A stretch of 38,658 nt of DNA from Candidatus Desulfofervidaceae bacterium (GTDB taxonomy: Bacteria > Desulfobacterota > Desulfofervidia > Desulfofervidales > Desulfofervidaceae). The stretch spans positions 1 through 38,658 of the forward strand of contig JALWFG010000019.1 of the NCBI GenBank assembly GCA_027038965.1. Reading direction: 5' to 3'. This document shows, one piece after another, positions 20,883 to 32,483 of the stretch (positions within the stretch are counted from its first letter, which is position 1; each line of letters begins with the position of its first letter). Made by a program: the position numbers and the translations under genes. A model generated the notes under the pieces. That model was not told the origin of the DNA. It did not search any database and worked only from the letters and a program-made list of their open reading frames with translations.

Positions 20883-21251
20883 ATGATTCAAAGACAGAGC
20901 AAACTAGATGTGGCGGATAATTCTGGAGCGAAGAAGGTTTGTTGTATTGGTATCTTAGGTGGTTCAGGTAAGAAGTATGCTAGTATAGGCGATGTTATTG
21001 TAGTTTCTGTAAAAGATGCCTTACCTGATTCTAAGGTTGAGAAAGGATCAGTTCTTAAGGCAGTAGTAGTAAGAACTAAAAAAGAGTTAGGACGTTCTGA
21101 TGGAACTTATGTTAGATTTGATGATAACGCTGTAGTATTGATTAACCAGCATGGAGAGCCTATTGGGACTCGTATTTTTGGGCCGGTGGCCAGAGAGTTA
21201 AGAACAAAAAATTTTATGAAAATTATATCTTTAGCGCCTGAGGTGGTATGA
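20883..21251 (+). CDS. rplN: 50S ribosomal protein L14 (uL14)
   Basis: 122 residues, the standard length. Begins [19 protein letters not shown], with [13 protein letters not shown] near the C-terminus. L14 forms intersubunit bridges with 16S rRNA. It is the first gene of the classical spc set, but only 12 nt separate it from rpsQ and no promoter is visible. Its stop overlaps the rplX start. Confidence 0.98.
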   Translation: MIQRQSKLDVADNSGAKKVCCIGILGGSGKKYASIGDVIVVSVKDALPDSKVEKGSVLKAVVVRTKKELGRSDGTYVRFDDNAVVLINQHGEPIGTRIFGPVARELRTKNFMKIISLAPEVV

Positions 21252-21583
21252 TGACACGACCTAAGTTGCATGTAAAGAAAGATGATAAAGTGATGGTAAT
21301 TGCTGGAAAGGAAAAAGGTAAAATTGGTAAAGTATTGAGGGTTTTTCCTGAAAGGCAGCGGGTTATTGTAGAAAAAGTTAACATGGTAAAAAAACATGCC
21401 CGTCCAAGTCCTACTACAGGGCAAGGAGGAATCATTGAAAAAGAGGCGTCGATTCATGTTTCTAATGTGATGGTTATGTGCGATAAGTGTATGAGGCCAG
21501 TGAGGGTCGGTAGAAAGTTTTTAGAAGATGGACGTAAGGTGAGATATTGTAAAAAATGTGGGGAGATTATCGATAAAGTTTAA
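21248..21583 (+). CDS. rplX: 50S ribosomal protein L24 (uL24), with CxxC-CxxC tail
   Basis: 111 residues (or 110 if the second ATG at 21251 is used). The KOW motif [20 protein letters not shown] is near the N-terminus. The C-terminal [12 protein letters not shown]...[10 protein letters not shown] carries two CxxC pairs that could form a zinc ribbon, which E. coli L24 lacks. L24 starts 50S assembly and sits near the tunnel exit. It overlaps rplN by 4 nt (ATGA). Confidence 0.97.
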   Translation: MMTRPKLHVKKDDKVMVIAGKEKGKIGKVLRVFPERQRVIVEKVNMVKKHARPSPTTGQGGIIEKEASIHVSNVMVMCDKCMRPVRVGRKFLEDGRKVRYCKKCGEIIDKV

Positions 21584-21594
21584 AGGTGATGGAG

Positions 21595-22137
21595 ATGAAA
21601 GCAAGATTGCAAGAATATTATGAGAAAGAAATAATCCCGCAGCTTTTGAAAGAATTTGGTTATAAAAATCCCATGCAGGTTCCGAGACTTGCTAAGATTG
21701 TGATTAATATGGGTTTAGGAGAAGCAGCCCATAACATTAAAATTCTTGATGCGGCCATGGATGAATTAGCCTTAATTACAGGACAGCGACCAATTATGCG
21801 TAGGGCCAAAAAATCCATTGCTGCATTTAAGTTGAGAGCAGGTATGCCTATTGGGTGTAAAGTTACGCTTAGACGAGAACGGATGTATGACTTTTTTGAT
21901 AAATTAGTGCATTTTGCCCTTCCAAGGGTAAGGGATTTTAAGGGTGTGAGCGAAAAGTCATTTGACGGAAGAGGGAACTACACTTTGGGGATAAAAGAGC
22001 ACATAATTTTCCCTGAAATAGATTATGATAAAATTGATAAAGTAAAGGGCATGAATATTACTTTTGTTACTACAGCCGCTACAGATGAAGAAGGAAAGGC
22101 ACTTTTGGAAAAATTAGGGTTACCTTTTAGGAGATAG
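21595..22137 (+). CDS. rplE: 50S ribosomal protein L5 (uL5)
   Basis: 180 residues from ATG 21595. In-frame GTG 21586 and ATG 21589 lie inside the AAGGTG that would serve as ribosome binding site (6 nt before 21595), so the third start is preferred and gives the usual length. Landmarks are [33 protein letters not shown] and [13 protein letters not shown]5 anchors 5S rRNA in the central protuberance. Confidence 0.95.
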   Translation: MKARLQEYYEKEIIPQLLKEFGYKNPMQVPRLAKIVINMGLGEAAHNIKILDAAMDELALITGQRPIMRRAKKSIAAFKLRAGMPIGCKVTLRRERMYDFFDKLVHFALPRVRDFKGVSEKSFDGRGNYTLGIKEHIIFPEIDYDKIDKVKGMNITFVTTAATDEEGKALLEKLGLPFRR

Positions 22138-22141
22138 GCAA

Positions 22142-22327
22142 ATGGCAAGAAAGGCATTAATGATTAAGGCACAAAAGAAGCCCAAGTTTAAAGTTAGGGG
22201 ATATAATCGGTGTCCTTTGTGTGGGCGTTCAAGGGCATATTTGCGTAAATTTGGTATTTGTAGGATTTGTTTTCGGACGATGGCCTTAAGGGGAGAAATC
22301 CCTGGAATAAGAAAAGCAAGCTGGTGA
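22142..22327 (+). CDS. rpsN: 30S ribosomal protein S14, zinc type (uS14)
   Basis: 61 residues, the short zinc form of S14. C24/C27 and C40/C43 lie in [20 protein letters not shown] and bind one zinc. It ends in the typical [13 protein letters not shown]. Located in the 30S head. The long zinc-free paralogue is not in this window. Four nt after rplE. Confidence 0.98.
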   Translation: MARKALMIKAQKKPKFKVRGYNRCPLCGRSRAYLRKFGICRICFRTMALRGEIPGIRKASW

Positions 22328-22339
22328 GGGGAGTGTGTT

Positions 22340-22741
22340 ATGTCTAATATTACAGATCCTATTGCCGACATGTTAACTCGCATTAGAAATGCGATTGTTG
22401 CAAGGCATAAAGAAGTGGAAGTGCCAGCCTCTAAAATGAAGCTCGCTATCACTCGCATTTTAAAGGATGAAGGCTTCATAGAGCAATATAAGTTGATTAA
22501 AGATGGCAAACAGGGCATCATTAAGATTACATTGAAATATGATGAAAACAAAGAGAGTGTTATTTCTGCGCTGAAACGTATAAGCAAGCCCGGAAGAAGA
22601 GTTTATGTAAATAAGAAACAACTTCCTAGAGTGCTGAATGGTCTTGGCATTGCGATTCTTTCTACCTCAAAAGGGGTGATAACGGATAAAGAGGCCAGAA
22701 AGATTGGTGTAGGTGGAGAGTGGATTTGTTCTATTTGGTAG
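22340..22741 (+). CDS. rpsH: 30S ribosomal protein S8 (uS8)
   Basis: 133 residues, beginning [18 protein letters not shown]. The C-terminal [19 protein letters not shown] is the rRNA-binding S8 signature. S8 binds 16S helix 21 and, in E. coli, represses the spc mRNA near rplE. No mimic of that site was tested for here. It is preceded by GAGGGGAG. Confidence 0.98.
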   Translation: MSNITDPIADMLTRIRNAIVARHKEVEVPASKMKLAITRILKDEGFIEQYKLIKDGKQGIIKITLKYDENKESVISALKRISKPGRRVYVNKKQLPRVLNGLGIAILSTSKGVITDKEARKIGVGGEWICSIW

Positions 22742-22751
22742 GAGGAGTTTT

Positions 22752-23291
22752 ATGTCACGGATAGGCAGAAAACCAATTGAAATACCGGATAAAGTTCAGT
22801 TAGAGCTTTTAAACAACGTGGTTAAGGTGAAAGGACCTAAGGGGGAATTGGAAGAAATGCTTTTGCCCAAAATTAGGGTGGAGAAGGAAGGGAATGTTTT
22901 GCGAGTTTTAAGGGAAAGTGAGGATAAGCGCACCCGGGCCTTTCATGGACTTATGCGCCAATTGATCGCCAATATGGTAAAAGGCGTTACTGAAGGGTTT
23001 AAAAAGGTGTTGGTCATAGAGGGATTGGGATATCGGGCAGAGATGAAAGGTAGTAAACTGGTTTTATCTTTGGGTTTTTCTCATCCCATTGAATATGAAC
23101 CTCCTGAAGGCATAAGGATTAGTGTGGAAGGGAATAACAAGGTAATTGTTGAAGGGATAGACAAGGAGCTGGTCGGTCAGGTAGCGGCTATTATTCGCCG
23201 CTTTCGTCCTCCAGAACCTTATAAAGGGAAGGGAATTCGTTATATTGATGAACAAGTTCGCCGTAAAGCTGGAAAGGCAGGAGGAAAGTAG
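22752..23291 (+). CDS. rplF: 50S ribosomal protein L6 (uL6)
   Basis: 179 residues from ATG 22752, served by GGAGGAG right after the rpsH stop; upstream in-frame starts lie within rpsH. MSRIGRKPIEIPDKV, two L6 repeats, and the C-terminal RRFRPPEPYKGKGIRYIDE are diagnostic. L6 lies near the factor-binding site and the sarcin-ricin loop. Confidence 0.98.
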   Translation: MSRIGRKPIEIPDKVQLELLNNVVKVKGPKGELEEMLLPKIRVEKEGNVLRVLRESEDKRTRAFHGLMRQLIANMVKGVTEGFKKVLVIEGLGYRAEMKGSKLVLSLGFSHPIEYEPPEGIRISVEGNNKVIVEGIDKELVGQVAAIIRRFRPPEPYKGKGIRYIDEQVRRKAGKAGGK

Positions 23292-23294
23292 CCT

Positions 23295-23666
23295 ATGATA
23301 TCGGCTAAAGAGAAAAGACAAGCAAGACTACGTCGCAAAATTCGGGTCAGGAAGAGGGTGCATGGGACTCCCCAAAGGCCTCGTCTTTCCGTGTATAAGA
23401 GTCTCAAGCATATATATGCCCAAATTATAGACGATACCCAGGGGAAGACTTTAGCAGCGGCGTCTTCATTAGATCCGGAATTAAAGACCAAATTGGAAAA
23501 TATAAGTGGCAAGATAGAGGTTGCACGGCTTGTTGGCCAACTAGTTGCTCAAAGGGCCTTGGATAAAGGCATAAAGAAGGTGGTGTTTGACAGAGGTGGA
23601 TTTAAATATCATGGCCGTGTAAAGGCCGTAGCCGATGGAGCAAGAGAAGCAGGGTTAGAGTTTTAA
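23295..23666 (+). CDS. rplR: 50S ribosomal protein L18 (uL18)
   Basis: 123 residues. A very basic N-terminus ([20 protein letters not shown]) is followed by [20 protein letters not shown] and the C-terminal [21 protein letters not shown]18 binds 5S rRNA together with L5. The start is 3 nt after rplF and uses AGGAAAG at its end. Confidence 0.98.
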   Translation: MISAKEKRQARLRRKIRVRKRVHGTPQRPRLSVYKSLKHIYAQIIDDTQGKTLAAASSLDPELKTKLENISGKIEVARLVGQLVAQRALDKGIKKVVFDRGGFKYHGRVKAVADGAREAGLEF

Positions 23667-23679
23667 AGGAGGGTAAAGC

Positions 23680-24162
23680 GTGGTTGATGAAAGAATGGAT
23701 ACAAACCAATTGATAGATAAAGTGGTTGATATAAGAAGGGTGGCTAAAGTAGTCAAAGGGGGAAGGCGGTTTAGGTTTAGTGCCTTGGCTGTAGTAGGGG
23801 ATGGACAAGGGATGATTGGTTATGGGCTTGGAAAGGCCCATGAAGTCCCTGATGCTATTCGAAAGGCGATAGAAAAGGCTAGAAAAAGTATGATTAAGGT
23901 GCCAATTAAAGGAACTACCATCCCTCATGAAACTGTTGCTCAATTTGGGGCAGCTAGGGTAATCTTAAGACCTGCTTCAAAGGGAACAGGTATTAAGGCA
24001 GGGGGTGCAGTGCGGGCTATCATGGAAGCGGCGGGCATTCAGGATGTGTTAACTAAGTGTGTAGGTTCAAGAAATCCTCACAATTTAGTTAAGGCGATAA
24101 TCAATGCCTTTTCTAGGATGAAAAGCGCTGAAGAGGTAGCTAAGCAAAGGGGAAAGATATAA
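23680..24162 (+). CDS. rpsE: 30S ribosomal protein S5 (uS5)
   Basis: 160 residues with GTG start at 23680, placed 6 nt after AAAGGAGGG (23665-23673). The double-stranded-RNA-binding N-terminal domain has [19 protein letters not shown]; the C-terminal domain has [21 protein letters not shown]5 acts in decoding fidelity and mRNA unwinding. The start M-V-D-E gives normal family length. Confidence 0.97.
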   Translation: MVDERMDTNQLIDKVVDIRRVAKVVKGGRRFRFSALAVVGDGQGMIGYGLGKAHEVPDAIRKAIEKARKSMIKVPIKGTTIPHETVAQFGAARVILRPASKGTGIKAGGAVRAIMEAAGIQDVLTKCVGSRNPHNLVKAIINAFSRMKSAEEVAKQRGKI

Positions 24163-24187
24163 TTTAATTAGAGATAGAGGGTGAGAG

Positions 24188-24367
24188 ATGGCGGAGACAA
24201 TCAAAATAAAACTTGTCAGAAGTCGTAATGGTTGTTCTAAAAAGCAATTGGCTACACTGAAAAGTTTAAAGTTGACTAAATTAAATAAAGTGGTTGAGAT
24301 GCCAGATACTCCTCAGATTCGAGGAATGATAAAGAAGCTGGAACATTTAATTCAGGTTATTCAATAG
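24188..24367 (+). CDS. rpmD: 50S ribosomal protein L30 (uL30)
   Basis: 59 residues starting [20 protein letters not shown], with the L30 pattern [26 protein letters not shown] and a closing helix [14 protein letters not shown] is preceded by GAGGGTGAGAG. It fills the otherwise empty 216-nt space between rpsE and rplO, where rpmD is expected. Its small size makes it easy to miss. Confidence 0.96.
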   Translation: MAETIKIKLVRSRNGCSKKQLATLKSLKLTKLNKVVEMPDTPQIRGMIKKLEHLIQVIQ

Positions 24368-24378
24368 GAGGGGCGAAG

Positions 24379-24825
24379 GTGTTTTCTTTAAATAATTTAA
24401 AACCGGCAGTGGGAGCGATACATCGTAAAAAGCGGGTAGGTAGGGGAGACGGTTCAGGACGTGGAAATACCTCTTGCCGAGGACAAAAAGGGCAAAAGTG
24501 CCGTTCAGGTGGGCAGGTAGCCCCGTATTTTGAAGGGGGGCAAATGCCTCTCTATCGGCGTTTGCCTAAGAGAGGATTTAAAAACATATTTAAGGAAGAG
24601 TTTGCTATTGTTAATATTAAAGATTTGGCGCGTAAATTTAAAGCAAATGAGGAAGTGACACCAGAAGCGTTAGTGGAAAGGAGATTGGTCAGAAAAAAGA
24701 ATTTGAAGATTAAGGTTTTAGGAGAGGGTGATATTTCCTTCCCTTTAAAAGTAAAAGTTCATAAAATCAGCAAACAGGCAAGAGAGAAGATAGAATCCGC
24801 GGGTGGCCAAGTAGAGGTGATATAG
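24379..24825 (+). CDS. rplO: 50S ribosomal protein L15 (uL15)
   Basis: 148 residues with GTG start at 24379 after AGGAGGGGC. Begins [19 protein letters not shown]. The glycine/arginine-rich extension [19 protein letters not shown] threads into 23S rRNA. The C-terminal fold ends [12 protein letters not shown]. Its end carries GAGGTGAT, which serves secY three nt later. Confidence 0.97.
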   Translation: MFSLNNLKPAVGAIHRKKRVGRGDGSGRGNTSCRGQKGQKCRSGGQVAPYFEGGQMPLYRRLPKRGFKNIFKEEFAIVNIKDLARKFKANEEVTPEALVERRLVRKKNLKIKVLGEGDISFPLKVKVHKISKQAREKIESAGGQVEVI

Positions 24826-24828
24826 TTT

Positions 24829-26798
<1,970 letters not shown>

Positions 26799-27548
26799 AT
26801 GATTTTTTTGAAGTCTCCCTGGGAAATTGAGAAAATGAGGCGTAGCAATGCCATTGTAGCTGAGACTTTACAGAGGCTCAGGGAGATTGTTAAACCAGGC
26901 ATAACAACGGCAGAGCTTGACCATTTTGCGGAGGAGTTTTGCAGGAAAAAGGGGGCTAAGCCTGCGTTTAAGGGATACCGGGGGTATCCCTTTAGTTTGT
27001 GTGTATCAGTTAATGAAGAGGTGGTGCATGGGTTTCCTTCTAAGAAGCGTATTTTAAAAGAAGGGGATATTGTAAGCCTAGATTTTGGCGTGGTGTGTGA
27101 TGGCTATTATGGAGATGCAGCTATTACTGTTCCAGTAGGTAAAATTTCAAAAAAGGCTCAAATGTTACTGAAAGTGACTGAAATGGCCCTGTACAAAGGC
27201 ATTGAGCAGGCAACGGTTGGACATCGTCTTGGTGATATATCATCTGCAATTCAGCAGTGGGTGGAAACGCATGGGTTTGCGGTAGTGCGTCAATTTGTAG
27301 GCCATGGGATTGGAAAGTCTTTGCATGAAGATCCCCAAGTGCCTAATTTTGGTAGGCCAGGGAAGGGCGTAAAATTAAAAGAAGGGATGGTAATAGCTAT
27401 AGAACCTATGGTGAATGAAGGGACTTATGAAGTAGAAATTCTTGATGATGGTTGGACTGCGGTCACAAAGGATAGGAAATTATCAGCTCATTTTGAGCAT
27501 ACAATTGCGATTACCAAAAATGGGCCAGAAATTTTATCTAGGGTTTGA
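26799..27548 (+). CDS. map: Methionine aminopeptidase, type I
   Basis: 249 residues. Metal ligands D95, D106, H169, E202 and E233 are all present, with H176 also conserved. It removes the initiator methionine from nascent proteins at the tunnel exit. ATG 26799 directly abuts the adk stop, and the SD-like GAAGG lies in adk. The N-terminal SH3-binding extension is absent, so this is the simple type Ia form. Confidence 0.98.
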   Translation: MIFLKSPWEIEKMRRSNAIVAETLQRLREIVKPGITTAELDHFAEEFCRKKGAKPAFKGYRGYPFSLCVSVNEEVVHGFPSKKRILKEGDIVSLDFGVVCDGYYGDAAITVPVGKISKKAQMLLKVTEMALYKGIEQATVGHRLGDISSAIQQWVETHGFAVVRQFVGHGIGKSLHEDPQVPNFGRPGKGVKLKEGMVIAIEPMVNEGTYEVEILDDGWTAVTKDRKLSAHFEHTIAITKNGPEILSRV

Positions 27549-27551
27549 TTT

Positions 27552-27770
27552 ATGCCAAAAGAAGACGCTATTGAAGTAGAAGGTAAAGTAGTAGAAGCTT
27601 TGCCCAATGCGATGTTTAGGGTAGAATTAGATAGTGGACATAGGGTGTTAGCTCATGTGGCTGGAAAGCTACGAATGCACTTTATAAGAATTTTGCCAGG
27701 AGATAGGGTAAAGGTGGAGCTTTCTCCTTATGATTTAACTAGAGGGAGAATTGTATATAGGATGAAATAA
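27552..27770 (+). CDS. infA: Translation initiation factor IF-1
   Basis: 72 residues, exact family length. Begins [20 protein letters not shown] and carries the OB-fold motifs [29 protein letters not shown] and [10 protein letters not shown]-1 blocks the A site during initiation. It starts 3 nt after map; infA followed by rpmJ is common outside the gammaproteobacteria. Confidence 0.98.
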   Translation: MPKEDAIEVEGKVVEALPNAMFRVELDSGHRVLAHVAGKLRMHFIRILPGDRVKVELSPYDLTRGRIVYRMK

Positions 27771-27782
27771 GAGGAGTGTGCG

Positions 27783-27896
27783 ATGAAAGTAAGACCTTCA
27801 GTAAAGAAAATTTGTAGTAAGTGTAAGATTATAAAAAGGAAGGGTGTAGTTAGAGTAGTGTGTGAAAATCCTAAACATAAACAAAGACAGGGTTAG
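27783..27896 (+). CDS. rpmJ: 50S ribosomal protein L36 (bL36), zinc type
   Basis: 37 residues: [15 protein letters not shown] then a basic core and [12 protein letters not shown]11, C14, C27 and H32 form the zinc site of C+ L36. ATG is preceded by GAGGAG. Located between infA and rpsM, its normal place. Confidence 0.97.
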   Translation: MKVRPSVKKICSKCKIIKRKGVVRVVCENPKHKQRQG

Positions 27897-27920
27897 AATA
27901 TCTATGATAGGGGGTAAGAG

Positions 27921-28295
27921 GTGGCAAGAATAGCAGGTGTGGAAATGCCCAAAGGCAAGAGGGTGGAGATTGCATTGACTTATATTTATGGAATAGGGCG
28001 TTCCTCAGCCCAAAAAATTTTGGAAAAGGCAGGTATTGACTTTAACAAAAAAATGGATGATTTGACAGATGAGGAACTGACACGGGTTAGGGAAATCATT
28101 GATAGGGAATATAAAGTTGAAGGTGACTTAAGGCGTGAAGTATCAGCTAATATCAAGCGATTGATAGACATTGGTTGCTATCGTGGTATGAGGCATGTAA
28201 GGGGACTGCCTGTGAGGGGACAGCGCACAAGGACAAATGCAAGGACGCGAAAAGGACCGAGAGGTTCTGTTTTAGGAAAGAAAAAGAAAAAATAG
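27921..28295 (+). CDS. rpsM: 30S ribosomal protein S13 (uS13)
   Basis: 124 residues. GTG start at 27921, with GGGG/AAGAGG just upstream and the family N-terminus [19 protein letters not shown]. It continues with [14 protein letters not shown] and the C-terminal [20 protein letters not shown] tail, which reaches P-site tRNA. First gene of the alpha set. No promoter could be seen in the 24 nt before it. Confidence 0.97.
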   Translation: MARIAGVEMPKGKRVEIALTYIYGIGRSSAQKILEKAGIDFNKKMDDLTDEELTRVREIIDREYKVEGDLRREVSANIKRLIDIGCYRGMRHVRGLPVRGQRTRTNARTRKGPRGSVLGKKKKK

Positions 28296-28325
28296 TCTTA
28301 AACTTAAATAGGTGAGGGTATAAAG

Positions 28326-28718
28326 ATGGCAAGAAGGGTAAGAGGCAAAAGAAAGAAAAAAGAAAAAAGGTTAGTTGAAGAGGGAATTGCTCATATTCAA
28401 GCAACCTTTAATAATACAATTGTTACAATTACGGATAAGCAGGGTAATGCCGTTGCTTGGTCTAGTGGTGGAGCCAAGGGGATGAAGGGTTCCAGAAAAG
28501 GTACACCTTTTGCGGCCCAGTTGGCTGCGGAAGAGGCAGCGAAAAAGGCTATGGAACATGGGATGAAAAAAGTGGAAGTTTATGTTAAAGGACCTGGTGC
28601 AGGGAGAGAATCCGCTATTAGGGCTATTCAAGCGGCAGGGTTAAAGGTTACTTTAATTAAAGATGTAACCCCAATTCCTCATAATGGGTGCCGTCCACCC
28701 AAAAGAAGAAGAGTTTAA
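28326..28718 (+). CDS. rpsK: 30S ribosomal protein S11 (uS11)
   Basis: 130 residues. A lysine/arginine-rich N-terminus leads into [38 protein letters not shown] and the C-terminal [16 protein letters not shown], all S11 signatures. S11 contacts the Shine-Dalgarno duplex on the platform. ATG follows AGGTGAGGG. Confidence 0.98.
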   Translation: MARRVRGKRKKKEKRLVEEGIAHIQATFNNTIVTITDKQGNAVAWSSGGAKGMKGSRKGTPFAAQLAAEEAAKKAMEHGMKKVEVYVKGPGAGRESAIRAIQAAGLKVTLIKDVTPIPHNGCRPPKRRRV

Positions 28719-28742
28719 ATTACTAAGATAAGGAGGTTGGCT

Positions 28743-29369
28743 TTGGCTAGATATAGAGGTCCTGTATGTCGTTTATGTAGGCGCGAAGGAGCAAAGTTGT
28801 TTTTAAAAGGCGATAGGTGTTATACAGACAAGTGTCCCATGGAAAGAAGGCCCTATCCACCCGGCCAACATGGCCAGATGAGAAGAAAGAAAACAGAATA
28901 TGCCTTGCTTTTGAGAGAAAAGCAGAAGTTAAAAAGGATATATGGTTTATTAGAGGGCCAATTTCGTTCATATTTTGAGGAAGCAGAACGCCAAAAAGGT
29001 GTTACAGGAGAAAACCTTCTTATTTTATTAGAAAGGCGTTTAGACAATGTAGTTTATCGTTTAGGATTTGCCAATTCTAGGGCGCAGGCAAGACAATTAG
29101 TCAGACATGGACATATACTTGTTAATAATAAAAAGGTAAATATTCCTTCCTATTTGGTCAATATAGGAGACGAAATTGCTATCAAAGAAAAGAGCCGTGA
29201 GATTCCCTTTATTAAAGAAGCATTAGAGGGTATAGCCAGAAGGGGTGTTCCTTCATGGTTGGAAATGGACTATGATAATTTTAAGGGCAGAGTAAAGACT
29301 AAGCCTACCCGAGAAGAAATTGCGATTCCGGTTCAGGAACAGTTGATTGTTGAGTTCTATTCAAAATAA
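28743..29369 (+). CDS. rpsD: 30S ribosomal protein S4 (uS4), zinc type
   Basis: 208 residues from TTG 28743, 6 nt after AGGAGG (28731-28736). An earlier in-frame TTG at 28737 abuts that site and is rejected. C9, C12, C26 and C31 form a zinc site. [15 protein letters not shown] and [17 protein letters not shown] are the S4 domain. S4 starts 30S assembly and in many bacteria regulates the alpha operon. Its TAA shares a base with an ATG at 29369. Confidence 0.96.
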   Translation: MARYRGPVCRLCRREGAKLFLKGDRCYTDKCPMERRPYPPGQHGQMRRKKTEYALLLREKQKLKRIYGLLEGQFRSYFEEAERQKGVTGENLLILLERRLDNVVYRLGFANSRAQARQLVRHGHILVNNKKVNIPSYLVNIGDEIAIKEKSREIPFIKEALEGIARRGVPSWLEMDYDNFKGRVKTKPTREEIAIPVQEQLIVEFYSK

Positions 29370-29389
29370 TGATTTTGAGGGAATCAATT

Positions 29390-30415
29390 ATGGAAAAAGG
29401 CTATACATTTTTAATAAAACCGCAAAAGATGGAAAAAGACGAAAAGTCGTATTCTGCTACCTATGGGAAGTTTACATATGAGCCCTTAGAACGAGGATAT
29501 GGGATAACTATTGGAAATGCATTACGTCGTGTTTTATTATCTTCGATAGAAGGGGCGGCGATTACTTCAGTCAGAATAGAGGGTGTAGCTCATGAATTTT
29601 CTGCTTTACCAGGTGTTATAGAGGATGTGACGGATATTATTTTGAATTTAAAACAAGTTCGGTTCAAGCTTCATAGCGAGGCACCTAAAGTAGTACGTAT
29701 TGAAAAAGAAGGGGAAGGGGAAGTAACGGCTGGTGATATCATAGGAGATGGTACAATAGAGGTCATAAATCCCGCTCAACATATTGCTACCTTAACTAAG
29801 GAAGGGAAGCTTTATATGGAATTGAGTGTTAACAAAGGGCGAGGATATGTTCCAGCAGAAAGGAATAAAAATGAAGAACAACCGTTGGGAACTATCCCAA
29901 TAGACTCCATTTTTTCTCCGATTAGAAAGGTTAATTTTACAGTACGTAACGCTCGTGTGGGGCAAATTACTGACTATGATAAACTCATTTTAGAGGTTTG
30001 GACAGATGGGAGCATTACCCCAGAAAAGGCCATTTCTCAAGCAGCAAGGATTCTGGTAGAACAACTAGAGTTCTTTCTTGTTCCTGAGGATAAGTTGCGG
30101 TCTCAGCCAAAGGAAGAAGAATCAGAAGAAGAGAAAGAAGCATTTCCTGTAGACCTTTTATATCAGTCTATTGATGAGCTTGATTTGTCAGTTCGGGCCC
30201 TTAATTGTTTAAAGAATGCCAATATAAATCTTATAGGTGAATTGGTGCAGAAAACAGAGGCAGAATTGTTAAAAACAAAAAATTTTGGACGTAAGTCATT
30301 GATGGAAATAAAAAATATTTTGGCTCAGATGGGCTTGAACTTAGGGATGAAATTAGATAATTTTCCTGATCCAGAAATTTTAGAAAAGGTGAGGAAGGAG
30401 AGCGATGAGGCATAG
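29390..30415 (+). CDS. rpoA: DNA-directed RNA polymerase alpha subunit
   Basis: 341 residues from ATG 29390, chosen because TGAGGG (29376-29381) lies 8 nt upstream. ATG 29369 overlaps the rpsD stop and would add seven residues. The N-terminal domain has [20 protein letters not shown] for dimerisation and beta/beta' assembly. An acidic linker (EEESEEEKE) leads to the C-terminal domain with [13 protein letters not shown] and [13 protein letters not shown], which binds UP elements and activators. It overlaps rplQ by 11 nt. Confidence 0.96.
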   Translation: MEKGYTFLIKPQKMEKDEKSYSATYGKFTYEPLERGYGITIGNALRRVLLSSIEGAAITSVRIEGVAHEFSALPGVIEDVTDIILNLKQVRFKLHSEAPKVVRIEKEGEGEVTAGDIIGDGTIEVINPAQHIATLTKEGKLYMELSVNKGRGYVPAERNKNEEQPLGTIPIDSIFSPIRKVNFTVRNARVGQITDYDKLILEVWTDGSITPEKAISQAARILVEQLEFFLVPEDKLRSQPKEEESEEEKEAFPVDLLYQSIDELDLSVRALNCLKNANINLIGELVQKTEAELLKTKNFGRKSLMEIKNILAQMGLNLGMKLDNFPDPEILEKVRKESDEA

Positions 30416-30782
30416 AAAGCAAGGCAGAAAGTTGGGGCGTAGTGCTAGCCATAGGAGAGCTATGTTGCGAAATATGGTGTCTTCGTTTTTTATTCATGAA
30501 AGGATAGAAACCACAGAGCCCAAGGCAAAGGAATTGCGTCGGGTGGCGGAGAGGCTAATTACCTTGGCTAAGCAGGGCAATTTGCATGCAAGAAGGCAAG
30601 TTTTAGAAATAGTGAGGGATAAAAAGGTTGTAAAAAAACTTTTTGATGAAATTGCCCCTCGCTTTCAAGCAGTAAATGGGGGATACACCCGAATCATTAA
30701 AGTAGGTTTTAGAAGGGGGGATGCAGCCCCTACGGCTCTGATAGAACTGAGTAGAAAAGAAGTTAAAGTATCTTCCGAATAG
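30405..30782 (+). CDS. rplQ: 50S ribosomal protein L17 (bL17)
   Basis: 125 residues. Begins [20 protein letters not shown], followed by [20 protein letters not shown] and the C-terminal [21 protein letters not shown]17 lies near the tunnel exit. It starts inside rpoA in another frame, served by GAAGGAGAG. It is the last gene of the supercluster, and an intrinsic terminator follows 24 nt later. Confidence 0.98.
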   Translation: MRHRKQGRKLGRSASHRRAMLRNMVSSFFIHERIETTEPKAKELRRVAERLITLAKQGNLHARRQVLEIVRDKKVVKKLFDEIAPRFQAVNGGYTRIIKVGFRRGDAAPTALIELSRKEVKVSSE

Positions 30783-30805
30783 TAGTTACTGCTAACTTAG
30801 GTACA

Positions 30806-30836
30806 AGGCCGTGGCGTTTGCCACGGCTTAATTTTT
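30806..30836 (+). terminator. Rho-independent terminator after rplQ
   Basis: A perfect 8-bp GC-rich stem, GCCGTGGC (30808-30815) with GCCACGGC (30820-30827), has the tetraloop GTTT. It is extended by G-U and A-T pairs at the base and followed by TTAATTTTT. This is the strongest terminator visible in the window and closes the secE-rplQ supercluster. Confidence 0.93.
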
Positions 30837-30848
30837 AAGGGGGTCGTG

Positions 30849-32201
30849 ATGGAAGCAAAGATACTTCTTTCAGAAAAAGATTTGCCAGAAGTTTGGTTTA
30901 ATATCCAGCCATTTTTACCTAAGCCCTTAAAGCCCCCGTTGCACCCTCAAACAAAAGAGCCTATTAAACCCGAGGACTTATATCCAATTTTTCCTAAGGG
31001 GTTGATAGCACAGGAGGTGACTCAAGAGCCTTATGTGCCGATCCCTGAACCTGTAAGGGAAGTTTATAAGCTCTGGCGTCCCACTCCCCTGAGAAGGGCC
31101 TATCGTTTAGAAAAGGCCTTAAAGACGCCAGCCCGAATTTATTATAAAGATGAAAGTGTAAGTCCTCCAGGCAGTCACAAGCCAAATACGGCTGTAGCCC
31201 AAGCTTACTATAATAAACTTGAGGGTGTGGAGAGGCTGGCTACAGAAACAGGAGCTGGGCAATGGGGAAGTGCACTTTCCTTTGCGTGTAAGCTGTTTGG
31301 GCTTAAGTGTACTGTTTATATGGTTAAAGTAAGCTATGAACAAAAGCCATACCGAAAAACCTTAATGGAGATCTGGGGAGGCGAGGTTTTTCCTTCCCCA
31401 AGTGGTAATACTAATGTTGGCCGTGAAATATTGGCTAAAGATCCTGACAATCCAGGGAGTTTGGGAATTGCCATTTCTGAGGCCATTGAAGACGCAATGC
31501 AGCATGAAAATACTAAGTATGCCTTAGGAAGCGTTCTGAATCATGTCCTTTTACATCAAACCGTAATAGGACTTGAGGTCAAAAGACAAATGGAATTAGT
31601 AGAGGATTATCCTGATATCATTATTGGGTGTGTCGGGGGAGGAAGTAATTTTGCTGGATTGGCTTTCCCCTTTGCTAAAGATAAAATTGAAGGGAAGGAA
31701 ATGGATATTATTGCTGTAGAACCTACTTCATGTCCTACGTTAACCAAGGGGCTTTATCGCTATGATTATGGGGATACAGCCAAGATGACACCTCTTATTT
31801 ATATGCATACTCTAGGTCATACTTTTATCCCGCCAGGTATTCATGCTGGAGGGCTACGTTATCATGGAGATGCTCCTCTTTTATGTGCTTTAGTAGATGA
31901 AGGCGTGATTCAAGCCCGGGCTTATACCCAAAATCCGGTTTTTGAGGCAGCGGTGTTATTTGCTCAAACTGAAGGGATTGTGCCGGCTCCAGAGACGGCC
32001 CATGCGATTAAGGCCGCTATTGACGAGGCCCTTAAGTGTAAGGAAACAGGTGAAGAAAAAACGATTGTTTTTGGTTTTAGTGGCCATGGCCACTTTGATT
32101 TAGCTGCATATGAGGCCTATTTGCAGGGTCAATTGAGCGATTATGAATATCCAGACGAAAAGATTAAAGAAGCATTGAAGGATTTGCCGCAGCTTTGTTG
32201 A
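30849..32201 (+). CDS. trpB2: Tryptophan synthase beta chain, TrpB2 type
   Basis: 450 residues. The N-terminal extension and the PLP-lysine motif [10 protein letters not shown] (K111) mark the TrpB2 subgroup; classical TrpB1 has a GAHKIN-type motif. ETGAGQWG (E133 start) and the glycine loop [11 protein letters not shown] are intact. It is expected to make L-tryptophan from serine and indole on PLP. No trpA or other trp gene is adjacent, so it may salvage free indole; this is inference. ATG 30849 follows AAGGGGG at 5 nt; GTG 30846 is less well spaced. No own promoter is evident after the rplQ terminator. Confidence 0.93.
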   Translation: MEAKILLSEKDLPEVWFNIQPFLPKPLKPPLHPQTKEPIKPEDLYPIFPKGLIAQEVTQEPYVPIPEPVREVYKLWRPTPLRRAYRLEKALKTPARIYYKDESVSPPGSHKPNTAVAQAYYNKLEGVERLATETGAGQWGSALSFACKLFGLKCTVYMVKVSYEQKPYRKTLMEIWGGEVFPSPSGNTNVGREILAKDPDNPGSLGIAISEAIEDAMQHENTKYALGSVLNHVLLHQTVIGLEVKRQMELVEDYPDIIIGCVGGGSNFAGLAFPFAKDKIEGKEMDIIAVEPTSCPTLTKGLYRYDYGDTAKMTPLIYMHTLGHTFIPPGIHAGGLRYHGDAPLLCALVDEGVIQARAYTQNPVFEAAVLFAQTEGIVPAPETAHAIKAAIDEALKCKETGEEKTIVFGFSGHGHFDLAAYEAYLQGQLSDYEYPDEKIKEALKDLPQLC

Positions 32202-32226
32202 CTTTTGATTTAGAGCCCATTATAAT
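32198..32226 (+). promoter_or_regulatory. Sigma-70 promoter for rpsU-yqeY
   Basis: TTGACT (32198-32203, 5/6 match) and a perfect TATAAT (32221-32226) are separated by exactly 17 bp. This is the best promoter in the window. The -35 box contains the trpB2 TGA stop (32199-32201). Initiation near 32233 would give a leader of about 33 nt before the rpsU ATG. Confidence 0.85.
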
Positions 32227-32265
32227 GGTTATTAATAATCTAGAATAGAGAGGGGGGATTTATGC

Positions 32266-32475
32266 ATGGCCGGAGTGAGGGTAGAGCCGAATGAGCCCTT
32301 TGAACTGGCGCTGAAGCGGTTTAAAAAGGAAGTGGAAAAAGAGGGCATTTTATCAGAGCTTAAGAAAAGGCAATTTTATGAGAAGCCTAGCGTACGCCGG
32401 AAAAAGAAGCAAATGGCAGCTAGGAAGCGTCTGCTAAAACGGCTGAAGAGATTAGGGTTACTCCAGAGGGATTAG
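32266..32475 (+). CDS. rpsU: 30S ribosomal protein S21 (bS21)
   Basis: 69 residues. [20 protein letters not shown] and a basic C-terminal helix [19 protein letters not shown] mark S21, which contacts the 16S 3' end and helps initiation. ATG 32266 lies 8 nt after a G-rich SD (AGGGGGG, 32251-32257). An ATG at 32262 is out of frame. yqeY follows after 8 nt. Confidence 0.95.
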   Translation: MAGVRVEPNEPFELALKRFKKEVEKEGILSELKKRQFYEKPSVRRKKKQMAARKRLLKRLKRLGLLQRD

Positions 32476-32483
32476 AGGAAAAA

